From the NCBI GenBank assembly GCA_934574045.1, contig CAKTMK010000026.1:1-31602 (forward strand): 31,602 nucleotides of DNA, given 5' to 3'. The notes under the pieces are model-generated. The model was not told the origin of the DNA and did no database searches. It saw nothing but the letters and a program-made list of their open reading frames with translations. Position numbers and translations under genes: made by a program. This stretch comes from an uncultured Oscillibacter sp. (GTDB lineage: Bacteria; Bacillota; Clostridia; Oscillospirales; Oscillospiraceae). Shown here one piece after another: positions 31,601 through 31,602 of the stretch. The first letter of the stretch is position 1. Every line of letters begins with the position of its first letter.

Positions 31601-31602
31601 AT

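Larger units (their letters stand above)
29183..31602. mobile_element. Left end of an AT-rich integrated element
   Basis: From the break in the tRNA to the right edge the base composition drops sharply to AT-rich, codon use changes (many AAA, ATT and TTT codons) and the promoter and ribosome binding sites become AT-rich. It carries the DUF262-HEPN operon on the minus strand and an incoming gene on the plus strand at the edge. No integrase, transposase or conjugation gene is visible in the part seen, so its type (integrative element, prophage or defence island) cannot be decided. Confidence 0.75.

Overview
The window comes from a GC-rich, spore-forming, low-branching Firmicute, most likely a gut Clostridia/Oscillospiraceae-type bacterium. 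This rests on the GC-rich coding style, a sporulation phosphatase (SpoIIE), a class B sortase, an SLH-domain surface protein, strong AGGAGG ribosome binding sites and a queT-type transporter. The genus cannot be named from the sequence alone. The last ~2.4 kb (from about 29183) is visibly AT-rich and starts inside a truncated tRNA gene, so it is foreign DNA: the left end of an integrated element that runs off the right edge.

Layout. 298-1521 (-): the rpsF-ssb-rpsR ribosomal/replication operon with a near-consensus promoter and a perfect terminator. 1579-2281 (-): queT, a queuosine-precursor transporter, behind a structured leader that looks like a preQ1-III riboswitch. 2281-4723 (-): dusB, an ECF sigma factor and its zinc anti-sigma factor, tightly overlapped. 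4905-7366 (+): spoIIE and a small membrane protein. 7377-8805: a BTAD-type transcription factor (-), divergent from a transglutaminase-like lipoprotein (+). 9811-14552 (+): a compact type IV pilus-like operon (PilC/GspF, four small single-membrane-segment proteins, a PilT-type ATPase) ending in a class B sortase. 14586-15299 (-): a flavodoxin with a MerR-type promoter. 15461-22814 (-): a 2317-residue secreted SLH surface protein with its promoter, leader and terminators. 22842-25166 (-): a DUF1538 membrane protein and a P-II-like protein. 25195-26370 (-): a threonine-dehydrogenase-like enzyme. 26473-28708 (+): a large protein with a PI3/4-kinase-like catalytic signature. 28734-29077: a degenerate ~31-bp tandem array. 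29086-29182 (-): tRNA-Ala fragment and its terminator. 29183-31602: the island, with a DUF262 protein and a HEPN nuclease in one operon (-), and an incoming plus-strand gene at the right edge.

How it fits together. Much of the window is envelope biology: the pilus-like operon and sortase, the SLH protein, the lipoprotein, and regulated leaders or promoters controlling them. The best candidates for something under-described are the DUF262-HEPN pair on the tRNA-anchored island (a probable anti-phage or abortive-infection module), the PI-kinase-like protein whose N terminus resembles cargo of contractile injection systems, and the ~31-bp degenerate repeat next to the integration site. All functional statements are read from sequence motifs; no database search was run.
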